The notes below the pieces were generated by a model. The model searched no databases, was not told where the DNA came from, and saw only the letters and a list, made by a program, of their open reading frames with translations. From positions 1 to 47,042 of the forward strand of contig NZ_NFHH01000029.1 of NCBI RefSeq assembly GCF_002161285.1: 47,042 nt of DNA, given 5' to 3'. Below, piece after piece: positions 16,587-24,441 of this stretch. Position numbers and translations under genes: made by a program. This stretch comes from Blautia sp. An81. GTDB lineage: Bacteria > Bacillota > Clostridia > Lachnospirales > Lachnospiraceae. Numbering within the stretch: position 1 is the first letter of the stretch; each line of letters begins with the position of its first letter.

Positions 16587-16596
16587 GGATAAAAAG

Positions 16597-16643
16597 AAAG
16601 GGCTGCCCTGCTAAACTTTAACTGTTCAGCGGGACAGCCCTTT
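16597..16643. terminator. Bidirectional terminator
   Basis: A 16-bp stem with one mismatch (arms 16597-16612 and 16628-16643, containing AAAGGGCTG and CAGCCCTTT) lies between the convergent TetR and CMP-kinase-like genes. A-rich and T-rich flanks on both sides let it stop transcription from either direction. Confidence 0.85.
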
Positions 16644-16661
16644 CTCTATTTTCATATCTTT

Positions 16662-17267
16662 TTATTCTTCAAAAAGTCCTTTCAGCACTTTCACGCATCC
16701 CTCTACACCCAGGGTTGCTGAGTCAAGGACGATATCATAGTTTTTCTTATCATCCCATACTCTTCCTGTGTTTGCCCGAAAATAGGCAGCTCTCTTTTTA
16801 TTATAATACTTCCTGGTGGAATCTATGTTCTGAGGGTCAATTCCATACTCTTTTTCAATCCTCTTCTTAACTGCCTGCTCATCACTGGAATAAATGAAGA
16901 CCTTTGCCACACCTCTTTGATTTTTCAGTGCATATGCGGCACAGTGTCCCATAAAAATCCCCGGTCCATTCTGGGCCAGACGTCTGATCTCAAGCTGCTC
17001 GTCCAAAAATACTTTTCCCTCTTCCGGCAGCATGTTAGCATCCCCTGCCTGAACACGATTCATAAGGAAAAGAGAATACATCAGGCTTCCTGTAGCCTTC
17101 TCCTCATACTGATCAATCCGCTCTACAGAAATACCACGTTTCTGGGCTACAGTTTCAAGGATTTCCCGTCCGTAGCAAGGCACATTGCAGACCTTTGACA
17201 GTTCTTTTCCGATAGTCGATCCTCCACTTCCATATTCTCTTTCAATTGTAATATATCGATATTTCAT
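16662..17267 (-). CDS. Cytidylate kinase-like family protein
   Basis: A 201-residue P-loop protein. ITIEREYGSGGSTIGKELS (about 7-25) is the modified Walker A typical of the cytidylate kinase-like group, with CYGREILETVA, a GPGIFMGHCAAY strand, and VFIYSS...RIEKEYG. Family members are common in Clostridia, often unlinked to nucleotide pathways, and many have unknown substrates. It should phosphorylate a nucleotide or related small molecule in the cytoplasm. AGGAGG precedes the start. Single gene, divergent from the next TetR. Confidence 0.8.
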   Translation of the reverse strand: MKYRYITIEREYGSGGSTIGKELSKVCNVPCYGREILETVAQKRGISVERIDQYEEKATGSLMYSLFLMNRVQAGDANMLPEEGKVFLDEQLEIRRLAQNGPGIFMGHCAAYALKNQRGVAKVFIYSSDEQAVKKRIEKEYGIDPQNIDSTRKYYNKKRAAYFRANTGRVWDDKKNYDIVLDSATLGVEGCVKVLKGLFEE

Positions 17268-17344
17268 CCTTATACCTCCTCTATCTTCTAACAGTTAAGC
17301 CACATCCGTTGATTAATTCTCACAAATATAATAATGGCTTCCTG

Positions 17345-17373
17345 TTGATTGTTCATCACTATAGTATTATAAT
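17345..17373 (+). promoter_or_regulatory. Promoter of the second TetR gene
   Basis: TTGATT (17345-17350) and TATAAT (17368-17373) with a 17-bp spacer: a near-consensus sigma-A promoter, about 95 bp upstream of the TetR start. Confidence 0.7.
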
Positions 17374-17467
17374 TTAAAAAAGCGATTACAACAATAGACA
17401 CAGGTTTTTATTTGTGGCTTATTATACATTTTTCAAAAATTGTGGTATAAAGGAGCAGTGCCAAAAG

Positions 17468-18055
17468 ATGAAACAGCATTCAAAACAGGATCTGCGTTTT
17501 ATAAAAAATGAAAATCTTATACGTGAAACCTTTCGAAAGATGATCTGCGAAATGGATTATTCCAAAATCTCCATTAAAGAGCTTACCCAGAGAGCTCAGA
17601 TCAACCGAAAAACTTTTTATCTCCACTATTCTTCTCTGGATCATCTTCTGGCTGTACTGCAGCTTGAAATTATGGACCCTGCTGTCCAGATGATAGCAGA
17701 GACAAGTTTTCCGGAAGATATAGAGATCATTATCCGGAGAAGCTTTAAAATCATGGCCTCCCTAGATAATGTGGACAAAATTGTCCTTTCTACAAAAGGA
17801 GCCTTTCCGGAAAAAAAGAGCCCTTCCGATCTGATCCAGGAGCAGCTGTTCAAAAAATATGACCATATTGCGAAATACGGACCTTTTGAGAGCAGCCTTA
17901 TCATCACCTATTTTTCTGTCTGTCTGGGTGTGATCTTCCGTCAATGGGAAGCCAATGGTCAGCAGCAGATCCCTATGGAAGATATGATTCCTCTGACTAC
18001 CAATTTGATCCTTCATGGAATGGAGGGGGTGGGGCTGGTTAGGAAGGATTCTTGA
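17468..18055 (+). CDS. TetR/AcrR family transcriptional regulator
   Basis: Start at 17468 gives 195 residues; the preceding AGGAG is 12 bases away, slightly far, and an upstream in-frame ATG has no site. Residues about 15-65 hold the HTH (FRKMICEMDYSKISIKELTQRAQINRKTFYLHYSSLDHLL), of the Firmicute TetR type often used for small efflux or metabolic operons. The C-terminal domain ends LILHGMEGVGLVRKDS. It converges with the Sir2 gene, whose damaged 3' end lies 3 bp away. Target unknown; the CMP-kinase-like gene is divergent and could be controlled from the shared region. Confidence 0.82.
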   Translation: MKQHSKQDLRFIKNENLIRETFRKMICEMDYSKISIKELTQRAQINRKTFYLHYSSLDHLLAVLQLEIMDPAVQMIAETSFPEDIEIIIRRSFKIMASLDNVDKIVLSTKGAFPEKKSPSDLIQEQLFKKYDHIAKYGPFESSLIITYFSVCLGVIFRQWEANGQQQIPMEDMIPLTTNLILHGMEGVGLVRKDS

Positions 18056-18058
18056 TGA

Positions 18059-18775
18059 TTACTGGGGTGTTATATCCCACCCCAGCTCCAGAAACAGGAT
18101 TTTCTTTCCCTGATGTTCTCGGATATACCTGCTGTACCGCTCCGATGCTTGATACCAGCCTTTATCCTGAACAAAGGTATCATCGGAACGAAGGTTCATG
18201 GTAAGGGGCTTTCCGCAATGAGGGCAGCGGGGCACCAGTTCCGTGGGAATCCGCATCTGTTTCTGCTGCCGGACCATTTCACTGATGACCTCCTCATTAT
18301 CCCAGGTCTCCTGGCAGCAGGGCTCTGAGCACTGGAACAGTCCGTAGTCTCCCTGGGTATAAAAAAGCCGTTCTTTCTCAAATCCCGCTTTCTGAAAGCA
18401 ATGGTCCACATTAGTGGTCAGAACAAAGTAATCTTTCTCTTTCACCAGCTCCAGCAAGTTTTCATACACCGGCTTGGGCGGGTCCATATACCGGTTCAGA
18501 TAGATATACCGGCTCCAATAGGCCCAATGTTCCTCCAGGGTTTCATAAGGGTAAAAGCCCCCGGAATACATATCGTGAAAACCATACTTTTGCGCAAAAT
18601 CTGAAAAATATCTCTGGAATCTCTCTCCGATATAGGAGAATCCCGCAGAGGTAGAAAGCCCTGCTCCTGCACCGATGATCACTGCCTCCGCTTCCTCCAG
18701 CGCCTTCCTGAACCTCTGGATTTTCTGAAAATCCGATTCTTCCTGATCTTTTCTTAATATATTTGGAAACATCAT
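18059..18775 (-). pseudogene. Sir2 family NAD-dependent deacylase, C-terminally damaged
   Basis: Sirtuin features are present: GAGAGLSTSAGFSYIGERF (about 36-54), TTNVDH, a TQGDYGLFQC segment and a Cys4 zinc ribbon (CSEPCC...CPHCGK). The frame ends ELGWDITPQ. Adding one G to the GGGG run at 18080-18083 restores ELGVGYNTPVIIK, the expected family sequence. Even then the frame stops after IIKNPS and lacks the roughly 40 C-terminal residues of relatives. So there are two lesions: a one-base loss, possibly sequencing error, and a real truncation against the TetR gene. The start overlaps the stop of the ferredoxin-type PNPOx gene by 4 bp. Deacylase or ADP-ribosyltransferase activity cannot be decided. 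Confidence 0.7.
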
Positions 18776-19395
18776 TCCCTACCTCCCAGTCTTTTCACTG
18801 CAGATACCGGACACTGCTCGAAACAGCTTCCGCGGTGAAGGCAGTGCTCCTGCTGTATCCGGTAAGGCTGCCCGGCCTCTATACATCCCTGAGGACAGTG
18901 CTCTATACATGTCCCGCAGCCGATACAGTCTTCTGTGATCTGATACCCTTTCAGTGTAGCATTACCCTGTCCTATTGTATAGCTTTCCCGGAAGATTGGC
19001 CGGACTCCCAGGTTAAAGTACTCTATAGCCCCGTCTCGGATTTCAAATACAATACCGATTTCTCTTGTATTTCCCGGATATACATTGGCTAGATAGGGCT
19101 GCTCCTGAAAAATCTTCTCTATCCAATGGTCCTGTTCATCCCGGGGCGCCGGCAGTGCCTTTGCGCTTAAACGTATCATCTCCTTGTATCTGGTATAAGC
19201 CAGTATCTGTACCCTGCCGTCTTCCAGAAGCTCCCGGCAGAAATCTTTTCCCCGGGCAGTGAAAAAATACAGAGCATCTGGTTCATAATGGATGGCGCTG
19301 ATATTTCTTATCTGAGGATTGCCCTGGGAATCCACTGTGGCAAAAGCCAGGACTCCCACATATTGTAATTTTTTTAAACATATTTCTGCGTTCAT
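18772..19395 (-). CDS. PNPOx-like flavin domain fused to a 2x[4Fe-4S] ferredoxin domain
   Basis: A 207-residue protein. Residues 1-140 are a split-barrel flavin-binding domain of the pyridoxamine-phosphate-oxidase type (VGVLAFATVDSQGNPQIRNISAI, LYFFTARGKDFCREL, VQILAY). Residues about 155-203 are a bacterial ferredoxin domain with CIGCGTCIEHCPQGC and CLHRGSCFEQCP; the second motif has CLHRGSC in place of CxxCxxC, so one cluster ligand is unusual. A flavin plus iron-sulfur chain suggests a cytoplasmic redox enzyme with an electron-transfer partner. It sits between a second PNPOx gene and Sir2 with ATGA-type overlaps, so the three are one operon. Confidence 0.8.
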   Translation of the reverse strand: MNAEICLKKLQYVGVLAFATVDSQGNPQIRNISAIHYEPDALYFFTARGKDFCRELLEDGRVQILAYTRYKEMIRLSAKALPAPRDEQDHWIEKIFQEQPYLANVYPGNTREIGIVFEIRDGAIEYFNLGVRPIFRESYTIGQGNATLKGYQITEDCIGCGTCIEHCPQGCIEAGQPYRIQQEHCLHRGSCFEQCPVSAVKRLGGRE

Positions 19396-19774
19396 TTGTT
19401 ATCCTCCATATATACAACAATTTTTCCGTTGATTTTATGTAGAACACTTCAAAGATCGGGTTATCTGCTGTTTCATACTGCCCTTTTACGATAGGGTTGT
19501 TCATAGCCCCTTCTTTTACGGCCATGTTGTCTTCAAAAACTGCTGTTCCGTGGATACGGATCCATGCATAAGTGGGATCCGACACACATACTTCAACTTC
19601 AGGATTTGCCTGCATATCTTTGTAAACATCTTTTGTGTTATTCGTGCAGAACCAGAGTTTTCCCTCCTGCTCAAAGAGAAACATAAAGGGCCTTACCTTT
19701 GCCTTGTTATCTCTTCCCACGGTTGCCAGATACTGTACTGGGTTTGCCTGTAAAAATTCTACTACTTTGCTCAT
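19283..19774 (-). CDS. Pyridoxamine 5'-phosphate oxidase-like flavoprotein, 3' end frameshifted
   Basis: Start at 19774 with AAAGGAG upstream. The split-barrel domain reads SKVVEFLQANPVQYLATVGR...AKVRPFMFLFEQEGKLWFCTNN, VCVSDPTYAWIRIHGTAVFED, then VKGQYETADNPIFEVFY. After this the open frame runs 110 bp into the next gene and gives nonsense. Shifting by one base near 19435 gives LHKINGKIVVYMEDNK with a stop at about 19392 that overlaps the next ATG (ATGA), the same coupling used by its neighbours. The real protein is thus probably about 127 residues and the open frame an artefact of one lost base. F420- or flavin-dependent reductase activity is typical of the family; substrate unknown. Confidence 0.65.
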   Translation of the reverse strand: MSKVVEFLQANPVQYLATVGRDNKAKVRPFMFLFEQEGKLWFCTNNTKDVYKDMQANPEVEVCVSDPTYAWIRIHGTAVFEDNMAVKEGAMNNPIVKGQYETADNPIFEVFYIKSTEKLLYIWRITNERRNMFKKITICGSPGFCHSGFPGQSSDKKYQRHPL

Positions 19775-19797
19775 AATGAATTCTCCTTTTCTTTTTG

Positions 19798-19855
19798 TTG
19801 TAATATTCGTTGTTTCATCTTGCAATATTAAAATAGCATTCTTTTATTGTAATAT
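19798..19855. repeat. Three TTGNAATAT direct repeats over the PNPOx operon promoter
   Basis: TTGTAATAT (19798-19806), TTGCAATAT (19820-19828) and TTGTAATAT (19847-19855) lie in the same orientation, 22 and 27 bp apart. One touches the -35 box, one lies at the expected transcription start, and one is downstream of it. This layout suits binding sites of a regulator, identity unknown. Confidence 0.6.
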
Positions 19856-19858
19856 CAA
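19830..19858 (-). promoter_or_regulatory. Promoter of the PNPOx-ferredoxin-Sir2 operon
   Basis: On the minus strand TTGATA (19853-19858) and TATTTT (19830-19835) are separated by 17 bp. Start codon lies about 55 bp downstream. Confidence 0.6.
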
Positions 19859-19993
19859 TAGTTACATTAAAGTTTTTATTATTTTTTGAGCAAACATTTC
19901 CTTGAAGAATCCCTTCCAGGCAATAATGGCAATAACATATCACCGTGTCTGTTTTATATTGTCTGCAGGTTTCCGAGCCTGCAGTTCAACGAG

Positions 19994-20571
19994 TCAGTCA
20001 AACTGCCGGATCACTCTACAGGGATTGCCAACTGCAACACTGTTTTCAGGAATGAAACGTGTGACAACGCTGCCGGCTCCAATCACACTGTTTTTTCCAA
20101 TGGTGACTCCCGGAAGTATAATGCAGCCTCCGCCAATCCACACATTATCTTGTATTTCAACAGGACGTGCAAATGTCTTGAAAAAACATTCAGGTCCTGT
20201 TGTATTCTCAAAAATCAATCTTTCCTGAGGCAATACCGGGTGAGAAGATGTATAAATCTGTACATTAGAAGCAATTAACACATAGTTGCCTATTGTTATC
20301 TCTTTGTTATCTACAAATGTACAATTCATATTAATGATCACATGATTGCTAATATAATATTCTTCCCATAGTCACAATGAAACGGCGTATCAATGGCAAC
20401 ATTCTCTCCTATGCCGCCTAATAATTCGGCAAGAATGGCCCGTCTTTCCTCTGTATCTTTATAGTCGGTAGAATAATACATTCTAGTTAATTTTCTTGCA
20501 TTTGCAATACGATTTAAATCTTCCTCTCTTGCGGTATCAACCAAATCTTCTTGTATGTAATACACAGTCAT
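19994..20571 (-). pseudogene. Sugar O-acetyltransferase (Maa/LacA type), one-base frameshift
   Basis: The first frame carries the N-terminal maltose-acetyltransferase domain and start of the left-handed beta helix (RIANARKLTRMYYSTDYKD, IDTPFHCDYGKNII). The second frame continues IINMNCTFVDNKEITIGNYV, then IASNVQIYTSSHPV, VWIGGGCIILPGVTIG and NPCRVIRQF, with the catalytic His in SSHP. Adding one G near 20350 (TTAGC to TTAGGC) joins them as KNIILGNHVIINM, exactly the family sequence. The intact enzyme of about 190 residues would acetylate a sugar from acetyl-CoA. Because the lesion is one base in a two-base run, it may be a sequencing error. Confidence 0.8.
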
Positions 20572-20580
20572 TCTCCTTTT

Positions 20581-21186
20581 TTATTTAAAAGTATTTTCGA
20601 CTACTCCAGGAAGCTGTTTATAAATAGAACCACCTATTTTTTCTTCAAACAGCATCTTGACTTCTAAGATTTTTTTCCAACGTGCAACGGTTACGGGTGG
20701 CGTTCCGTAACGGATCGCAACATCCACAAATCGTTTTTCCAAAAGACAAAATCCAGATGGAAGCGCCAGTGCATCGCACAGCTGTACAAGTCGGTCATAA
20801 TCATCGTAAACAGCATTTTTTATAAAATGCTTCATAAATAAATAGTCCTGGTCAGATACGTCAAATGTTCCAATAGAGGTTTCTATATCCTGTATCATAA
20901 AGGCATGGGAAATACAGATCTGTGCCGCCTTTTTCCAGCCCCGTTCCATGCAAAAGCGATATCCGTCTATTAAGTGCTTCTCCGAAGTCACTCCGGCGTA
21001 TCTCCCGATGTCATGGAGCAATCCAAAACAATATGCCTGATCCGCAGATAAATCTTCACATTGTGCGGCAATATTTTTACAGGCAAGAGCCACAAAACGG
21101 GAATGTTCTATCCATTTTCCCGGATTTAATTTCCCTGCCCATTCTAATTCTGTTTCTGCTATTCTACAATTCAGTTCCAATTTCAT
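20581..21186 (-). CDS. HD domain protein (putative phosphohydrolase)
   Basis: About 200 residues. HSRFVALACKNIAAQ supplies the first metal-binding His and YCFGLLHDIGRYAG the paired His-Asp; a later D in LVQLCDALALPSG completes the HD signature. The rest is helical. HD domains bind divalent metals and hydrolyse phosphoesters of nucleotides. The start is uncertain: the ATG at 21186 is one base from AGGAG, whereas a TTG two codons later has ideal spacing. It is followed by the acetyltransferase gene 10 bp downstream and may share its transcript. Confidence 0.75.
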   Translation of the reverse strand: MKLELNCRIAETELEWAGKLNPGKWIEHSRFVALACKNIAAQCEDLSADQAYCFGLLHDIGRYAGVTSEKHLIDGYRFCMERGWKKAAQICISHAFMIQDIETSIGTFDVSDQDYLFMKHFIKNAVYDDYDRLVQLCDALALPSGFCLLEKRFVDVAIRYGTPPVTVARWKKILEVKMLFEEKIGGSIYKQLPGVVENTFK

Positions 21187-21409
21187 ACTCCTTTCTGGCA
21201 ACCATCTACCTGTAATCATTATAACGCCTGTGATATATCGTATAATATATTTATTCTGTCTTTTTTTCTCTCTATTCTGCCGTTTTTACCAGACAACGTC
21301 CCGATTATACCAGGATTCCCCAGAGCCGGGAATCCTGGTTTACAATGGACCTGTAAAGAAGTTCAGAGTCAGGAACGGAAGAGAGGAGGAAGAAGACCTG
21401 GATAAAAAT

Positions 21410-21568
21410 GAAAAGGACAAAAAGAAGCTGTTCTACAGGGAGGCCCTTCTTTCTTCTATTGAAGAATTGAAGGGCTGTGTAGATTATATTGACTGGAAAC
21501 AGGATTTTTATGATGACGTGCTTTCCGGAAAGCGTCCTTATATCAGCAATCTGATCCCGGCAGAGTAA
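21410..21568 (+). pseudogene. C-terminal fragment of a MerR family regulator
   Basis: The last 53 codons of a longer open frame read EKDKKKLFYREALLSSIEEL, then KGCVDYIDWKQDFYDDVLSG and SNLIPAE. This is the coiled-coil and tail of small MerR regulators. No HTH domain and no ribosome binding site are present upstream, and the preceding residues look random. It ends 2 bp from the convergent response regulator stop. A truncated remnant. Confidence 0.5.
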
Positions 21569-21570
21569 AT

Positions 21571-22256
21571 CTATGCCGGGTGGAACCGGTATCCTACGCC
21601 CCAGATGGTCTGGATCAGCTGGGGATTAGAGGGATCCTCTTCAATCTTATCTCTCAGATTATTGATGTGGACCGTAACCGTAGCCATATCCCCAACAGCT
21701 TCCATGCCCCAGACCCGGTCAAAGATCCGCTCTCTGGTAAAAGCAATGTTCGGATTTCGGGCAAAAAGCATCAAGATCTCAAATTCCCGGCCAGTAAGCT
21801 CTAAAGGACTGCCTTTCTTTAGTACCTTGTAGGACTCTGGATAGATTTCCAGGTTCCCCGCTTTCAGACAGTTTTCCTTCTTTCTTTCCTTCAGTGACCG
21901 ATGAATCTGGATGTGGGCCTTTACTCTGGCCACCAATTCCATAGGACTGAATGGCTTTACCACATAATCATCTGCTCCCAGTCCCAGGCCTTTAATCTTA
22001 TCAATATCTTCTTTCTTCGCAGTGACCAGAAGGATCGGAAGATCTGATTCCTGCCGTATTTCCCGGCAGATTTGGAATCCATTTTTCCTGGCAGCATAAG
22101 ATCCAGGATCACTGCATCATAATTGTCTTTTTTAAATTTCAGCAGACCCATATTTCCGTCAGAAGCAATTTCCGCTTCCATTCCTTCTGCCAGAAGATAA
22201 TCTCTTTCCAGGTCTGCGATCAATTCATCGTCCTCAATGATTAAAATTTTCTCCAA
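21571..22256 (-). pseudogene. OmpR/PhoB-type response regulator, one-base frameshift
   Basis: Start is TTG at 22256 with AGGAGG 7 bases upstream. The first frame holds the receiver N-terminus (LEKILIIEDDELIADLERDY, VILDLMLPG with the phospho-acceptor Asp). The second frame holds the end of the receiver (VVKPFSPMELVARVKAHI) and a winged-helix output domain (LELTGREFEILMLFARNPNI, TVHINNLRDKIEEDPSNPQL, WGVGYRF). Adding one A to the A5 run (22082-22086) joins the frames as LPGKNGFQICREIRQE. Very likely a sequencing error or recent mutation. It follows uppP, its start overlapping the region of the uppP stop. The usual histidine kinase partner is absent. Confidence 0.85.
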
Positions 22257-22273
22257 TATTCTGCCTCCTGTTT

Positions 22274-23107
22274 TCAAATCTGGATGATTCCCAGCAAATT
22301 CAATCCCAGTACGCCAGCTCCCATAAGGATACGGTACCAGCCGAAAATCTGGAAATCATGTTTTTTTACATAATCCATCAAAAACCGGATAACTGCCAGA
22401 GATACCAGGAAAGCTGTCACCATGCCTGCAGCCAGTACGGTCAATTCCTGGGAAGAAAAAGACAGCCCATGGTGCAGGACCTGGAGCAGGCTGGCCCCCA
22501 GCATTACAGGTACCGCCAGATAAAAAGTAAATTCCGAGGCTGCTGGCCTGGATACCCCAATAAGGAGGGCTCCCAATATGGTAGCACCCGATCTGGAAGT
22601 TCCCGGAAAGACAGCGGCGATAAGCTGAAAAACTCCGATGAGCAGCACTGCCGGTATGGTAAGCTGATCCACCGAAGTCATTTTAGGACTTCTTCCCTTA
22701 TTCCATCTTTCAATGACAATAAATCCCACACCGAAAATGATCAGGGCTGAAGCCACCGTTCCGCCATGATAAAACAGTCGTTCAAAAACACTGTCAAACA
22801 AAATCCCTGCCACAGCGGCAGGAATACAGGCCAGAAGGATTTTTCCCCACAGGATCATTTTGTCTTTTTCGATTACCGGTTTTGTCCGATCACGGAACTG
22901 AAAAGGAAAGAGCCTGTTCCAAAATACCAGGACCACCGCCAAAATGGCTCCCAGCTGGATCACTACCAGGAAAAGGCTGACAAAGTCAGGGGAGCCTTCC
23001 AGCTTTACAAAAGCGTCCAGAAGGATCATGTGTCCTGTACTGCTTACAGGCAGCCATTCTGTGATTCCCTCCACAATTCCGAATAAAATTCCTTTTAATA
23101 TTTCCAT
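22274..23107 (-). CDS. uppP: Undecaprenyl-diphosphatase
   Basis: A 277-residue membrane enzyme with about eight helices. Signature regions are EGITEWLPVSSTGH (about 13-26) and PGTSRSGATI (about 170-179), which form the active site; Glu and Arg/Ser in these are catalytic. It removes a phosphate from undecaprenyl diphosphate so that the lipid carrier can be reused for cell-wall and surface-polysaccharide synthesis, and gives bacitracin tolerance when overproduced. It is cotranscribed with the upstream glycosyltransferase fragment (4 bp gap) and the downstream response regulator, suggesting envelope-stress control. Confidence 0.93.
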   Translation of the reverse strand: MEILKGILFGIVEGITEWLPVSSTGHMILLDAFVKLEGSPDFVSLFLVVIQLGAILAVVLVFWNRLFPFQFRDRTKPVIEKDKMILWGKILLACIPAAVAGILFDSVFERLFYHGGTVASALIIFGVGFIVIERWNKGRSPKMTSVDQLTIPAVLLIGVFQLIAAVFPGTSRSGATILGALLIGVSRPAASEFTFYLAVPVMLGASLLQVLHHGLSFSSQELTVLAAGMVTAFLVSLAVIRFLMDYVKKHDFQIFGWYRILMGAGVLGLNLLGIIQI

Positions 23108-23111
23108 TTTT

Positions 23112-23345
23112 TTATTCCTCTCTGAATCCCTTCAGTGTACAAGGGGACCGTTTGGCCCCTTGTACACTGAGGGTATGGTGGAGTACGATACATTTCTTTT
23201 CCAGTCTCTGGAAACTTTCCCTGTACTCCTTTTCGCTGCCGTCATCTACTACCAGGACCTGATTTTCCAGTTCCCAGAGCCGGTCCACCAGCTTTTCCAG
23301 ACATGGCTCCGGGTTCAGAGCCGGTATGATCACAATAAATTCCAT
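23112..23345 (-). pseudogene. Glycosyltransferase family 2, N-terminal fragment
   Basis: Only the first 60 or so residues are family-like: FIVIIPALNPEPCLEKLVDR and VLVVDDGS, the nucleotide-sugar-binding start of a GT2 (GT-A) enzyme. After LHHTL the sequence enters a perfect inverted repeat (23132-23170) and stops after 77 residues, whereas GT2 enzymes have 230 or more. The gene was therefore cut at the repeat. It is the first gene of the transcript with uppP. Confidence 0.7.
23132..23170. repeat. Perfect 15-bp inverted repeat at the glycosyltransferase break, possible mobile-element scar
   Basis: Arms TCAGTGTACAAGGGG (23132-23146) and its exact complement (23156-23170) enclose nine bases, ACCGTTTGG. 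Neither strand has a following T-run, so a terminator is unlikely. A 19-base piece of the right arm with flank (23157-23175) occurs again at 37979-37997. Facing terminal repeats of a lost element would explain both the structure and the truncated gene. Confidence 0.65.
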
Positions 23346-23511
23346 GGTCAGACCCTCTTTCTCTCTTTTTTTCTTCAGATAATATGGTAAAAGGTAAAGC
23401 TAAAGAAAAGAGAGAAAGAAAATAAACATTCTTTAAACGGTCTGTTAAAAATACATTTTTTGACACAAAATGTTCACATTTTCCCTTTAAAATAGAAAGG
23501 AAACTATTTCT

Positions 23512-23527
23512 CAGGATCATTATCCTG
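23512..23527. promoter_or_regulatory. Hairpin in the cysD leader
   Basis: CAGGAT-catt-ATCCTG forms a perfect 6-bp stem with a 4-base loop just before the AAAGGAG ribosome site of cysD. It could be an operator or a leader hairpin that affects translation. A TTGACA at 23460-23465 with TAAAAT at 23488-23493 upstream is too widely spaced (22 bp) for an ordinary promoter. Confidence 0.4.
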
Positions 23528-23541
23528 GAAAGGAGATAAAT

Positions 23542-24441
23542 TTGAACTCTTTAGATCACCTAAGCGCTCTGGAAGCAGAGTCCATTTACATTATGCGGGA
23601 AGTTGCCGCAGAATGCGAAAATCCCGTTATGCTATATTCTATAGGGAAGGACAGCTCTGTCATGCTCCATCTCGCCAGAAAGGCGTTTTATCCGGAAAAT
23701 CTTCCCTTTCCCCTTCTTCATATTGATACAACCTGGAAATTCCGCGAAATGATCGAATTCCGGGACCACATTGCCGAAAAATATAATCTGAACATGCTGG
23801 TTTATACAAACCAGGAAGGAGTTCGCCAGGGAATCAACCCTTTTGATCATGGTGCTGCCTATACAGATATTATGAAAACTCAGGCTCTGAAAGCAGCGCT
23901 GAAACATTATGGCTTTACAGCAGCCTTCGGCGGCGGACGCAGAGATGAAGAAAAGTCCAGAGCCAAAGAACGTATCTTTTCTTTCCGCAGTAAGGAACAG
24001 ACCTGGGATCCCAAGAATCAGCGGCCTGAAATGTGGAATTTATACAATACAAAAATCCATAAAGGAGAAAGCATCCGTGTCTTCCCTCTGTCTAACTGGA
24101 CAGAGGCAGATATCTGGCAGTATATACAGCGGGAAAATATTGAAATCGTTTCTCTCTACTATGCCAAAGAACGTCCCTGCATCTATCGGGACGGCAATAT
24201 TATCATGGTAGATGATGACCGGCTGAAACTTCTTCCCGGAGAAGAGATCCAATATAAAAAAATACGTTTCCGTACACTGGGCTGCTACCCTCTCACCGGC
24301 GGAATGGAATCAGATGCAGATACCCTGGAAAAGATCATTGCTGAAACTCTGGGAGCCGTTTATTCCGAAAGGACCAGCCGTGTCATTGATCATGAAGCTG
24401 CCGGCAGCATGGAGCGTAGAAAAAGGGAGGGATATTTCTGA
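23542..24441 (+). CDS. cysD: Sulfate adenylyltransferase subunit 2
   Basis: 299 residues, TTG start with GGAAAGGAG upstream. It is an ATP-pyrophosphatase-fold enzyme: [18 protein letters not shown] carries the PP loop (SxGKDS), followed by [32 protein letters not shown] and GCYPLTGG, all typical of CysD. With CysN it makes adenosine 5'-phosphosulfate (APS) from sulfate and ATP. The stop overlaps the start of cysNC. As the first gene of an operon ending in a sulfotransferase and transporter, it serves sulfation rather than assimilation; no APS/PAPS reductase is seen nearby. Confidence 0.95.
   Translation: MNSLDHLSALEAESIYIMREVAAECENPVMLYSIGKDSSVMLHLARKAFYPENLPFPLLHIDTTWKFREMIEFRDHIAEKYNLNMLVYTNQEGVRQGINPFDHGAAYTDIMKTQALKAALKHYGFTAAFGGGRRDEEKSRAKERIFSFRSKEQTWDPKNQRPEMWNLYNTKIHKGESIRVFPLSNWTEADIWQYIQRENIEIVSLYYAKERPCIYRDGNIIMVDDDRLKLLPGEEIQYKKIRFRTLGCYPLTGGMESDADTLEKIIAETLGAVYSERTSRVIDHEAAGSMERRKREGYF

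Noticed and set aside
23132-23170. Inverted repeat as a terminator of the uppP transcript
   Set aside because: No T-run on either strand, and it lies inside the gene upstream of uppP.
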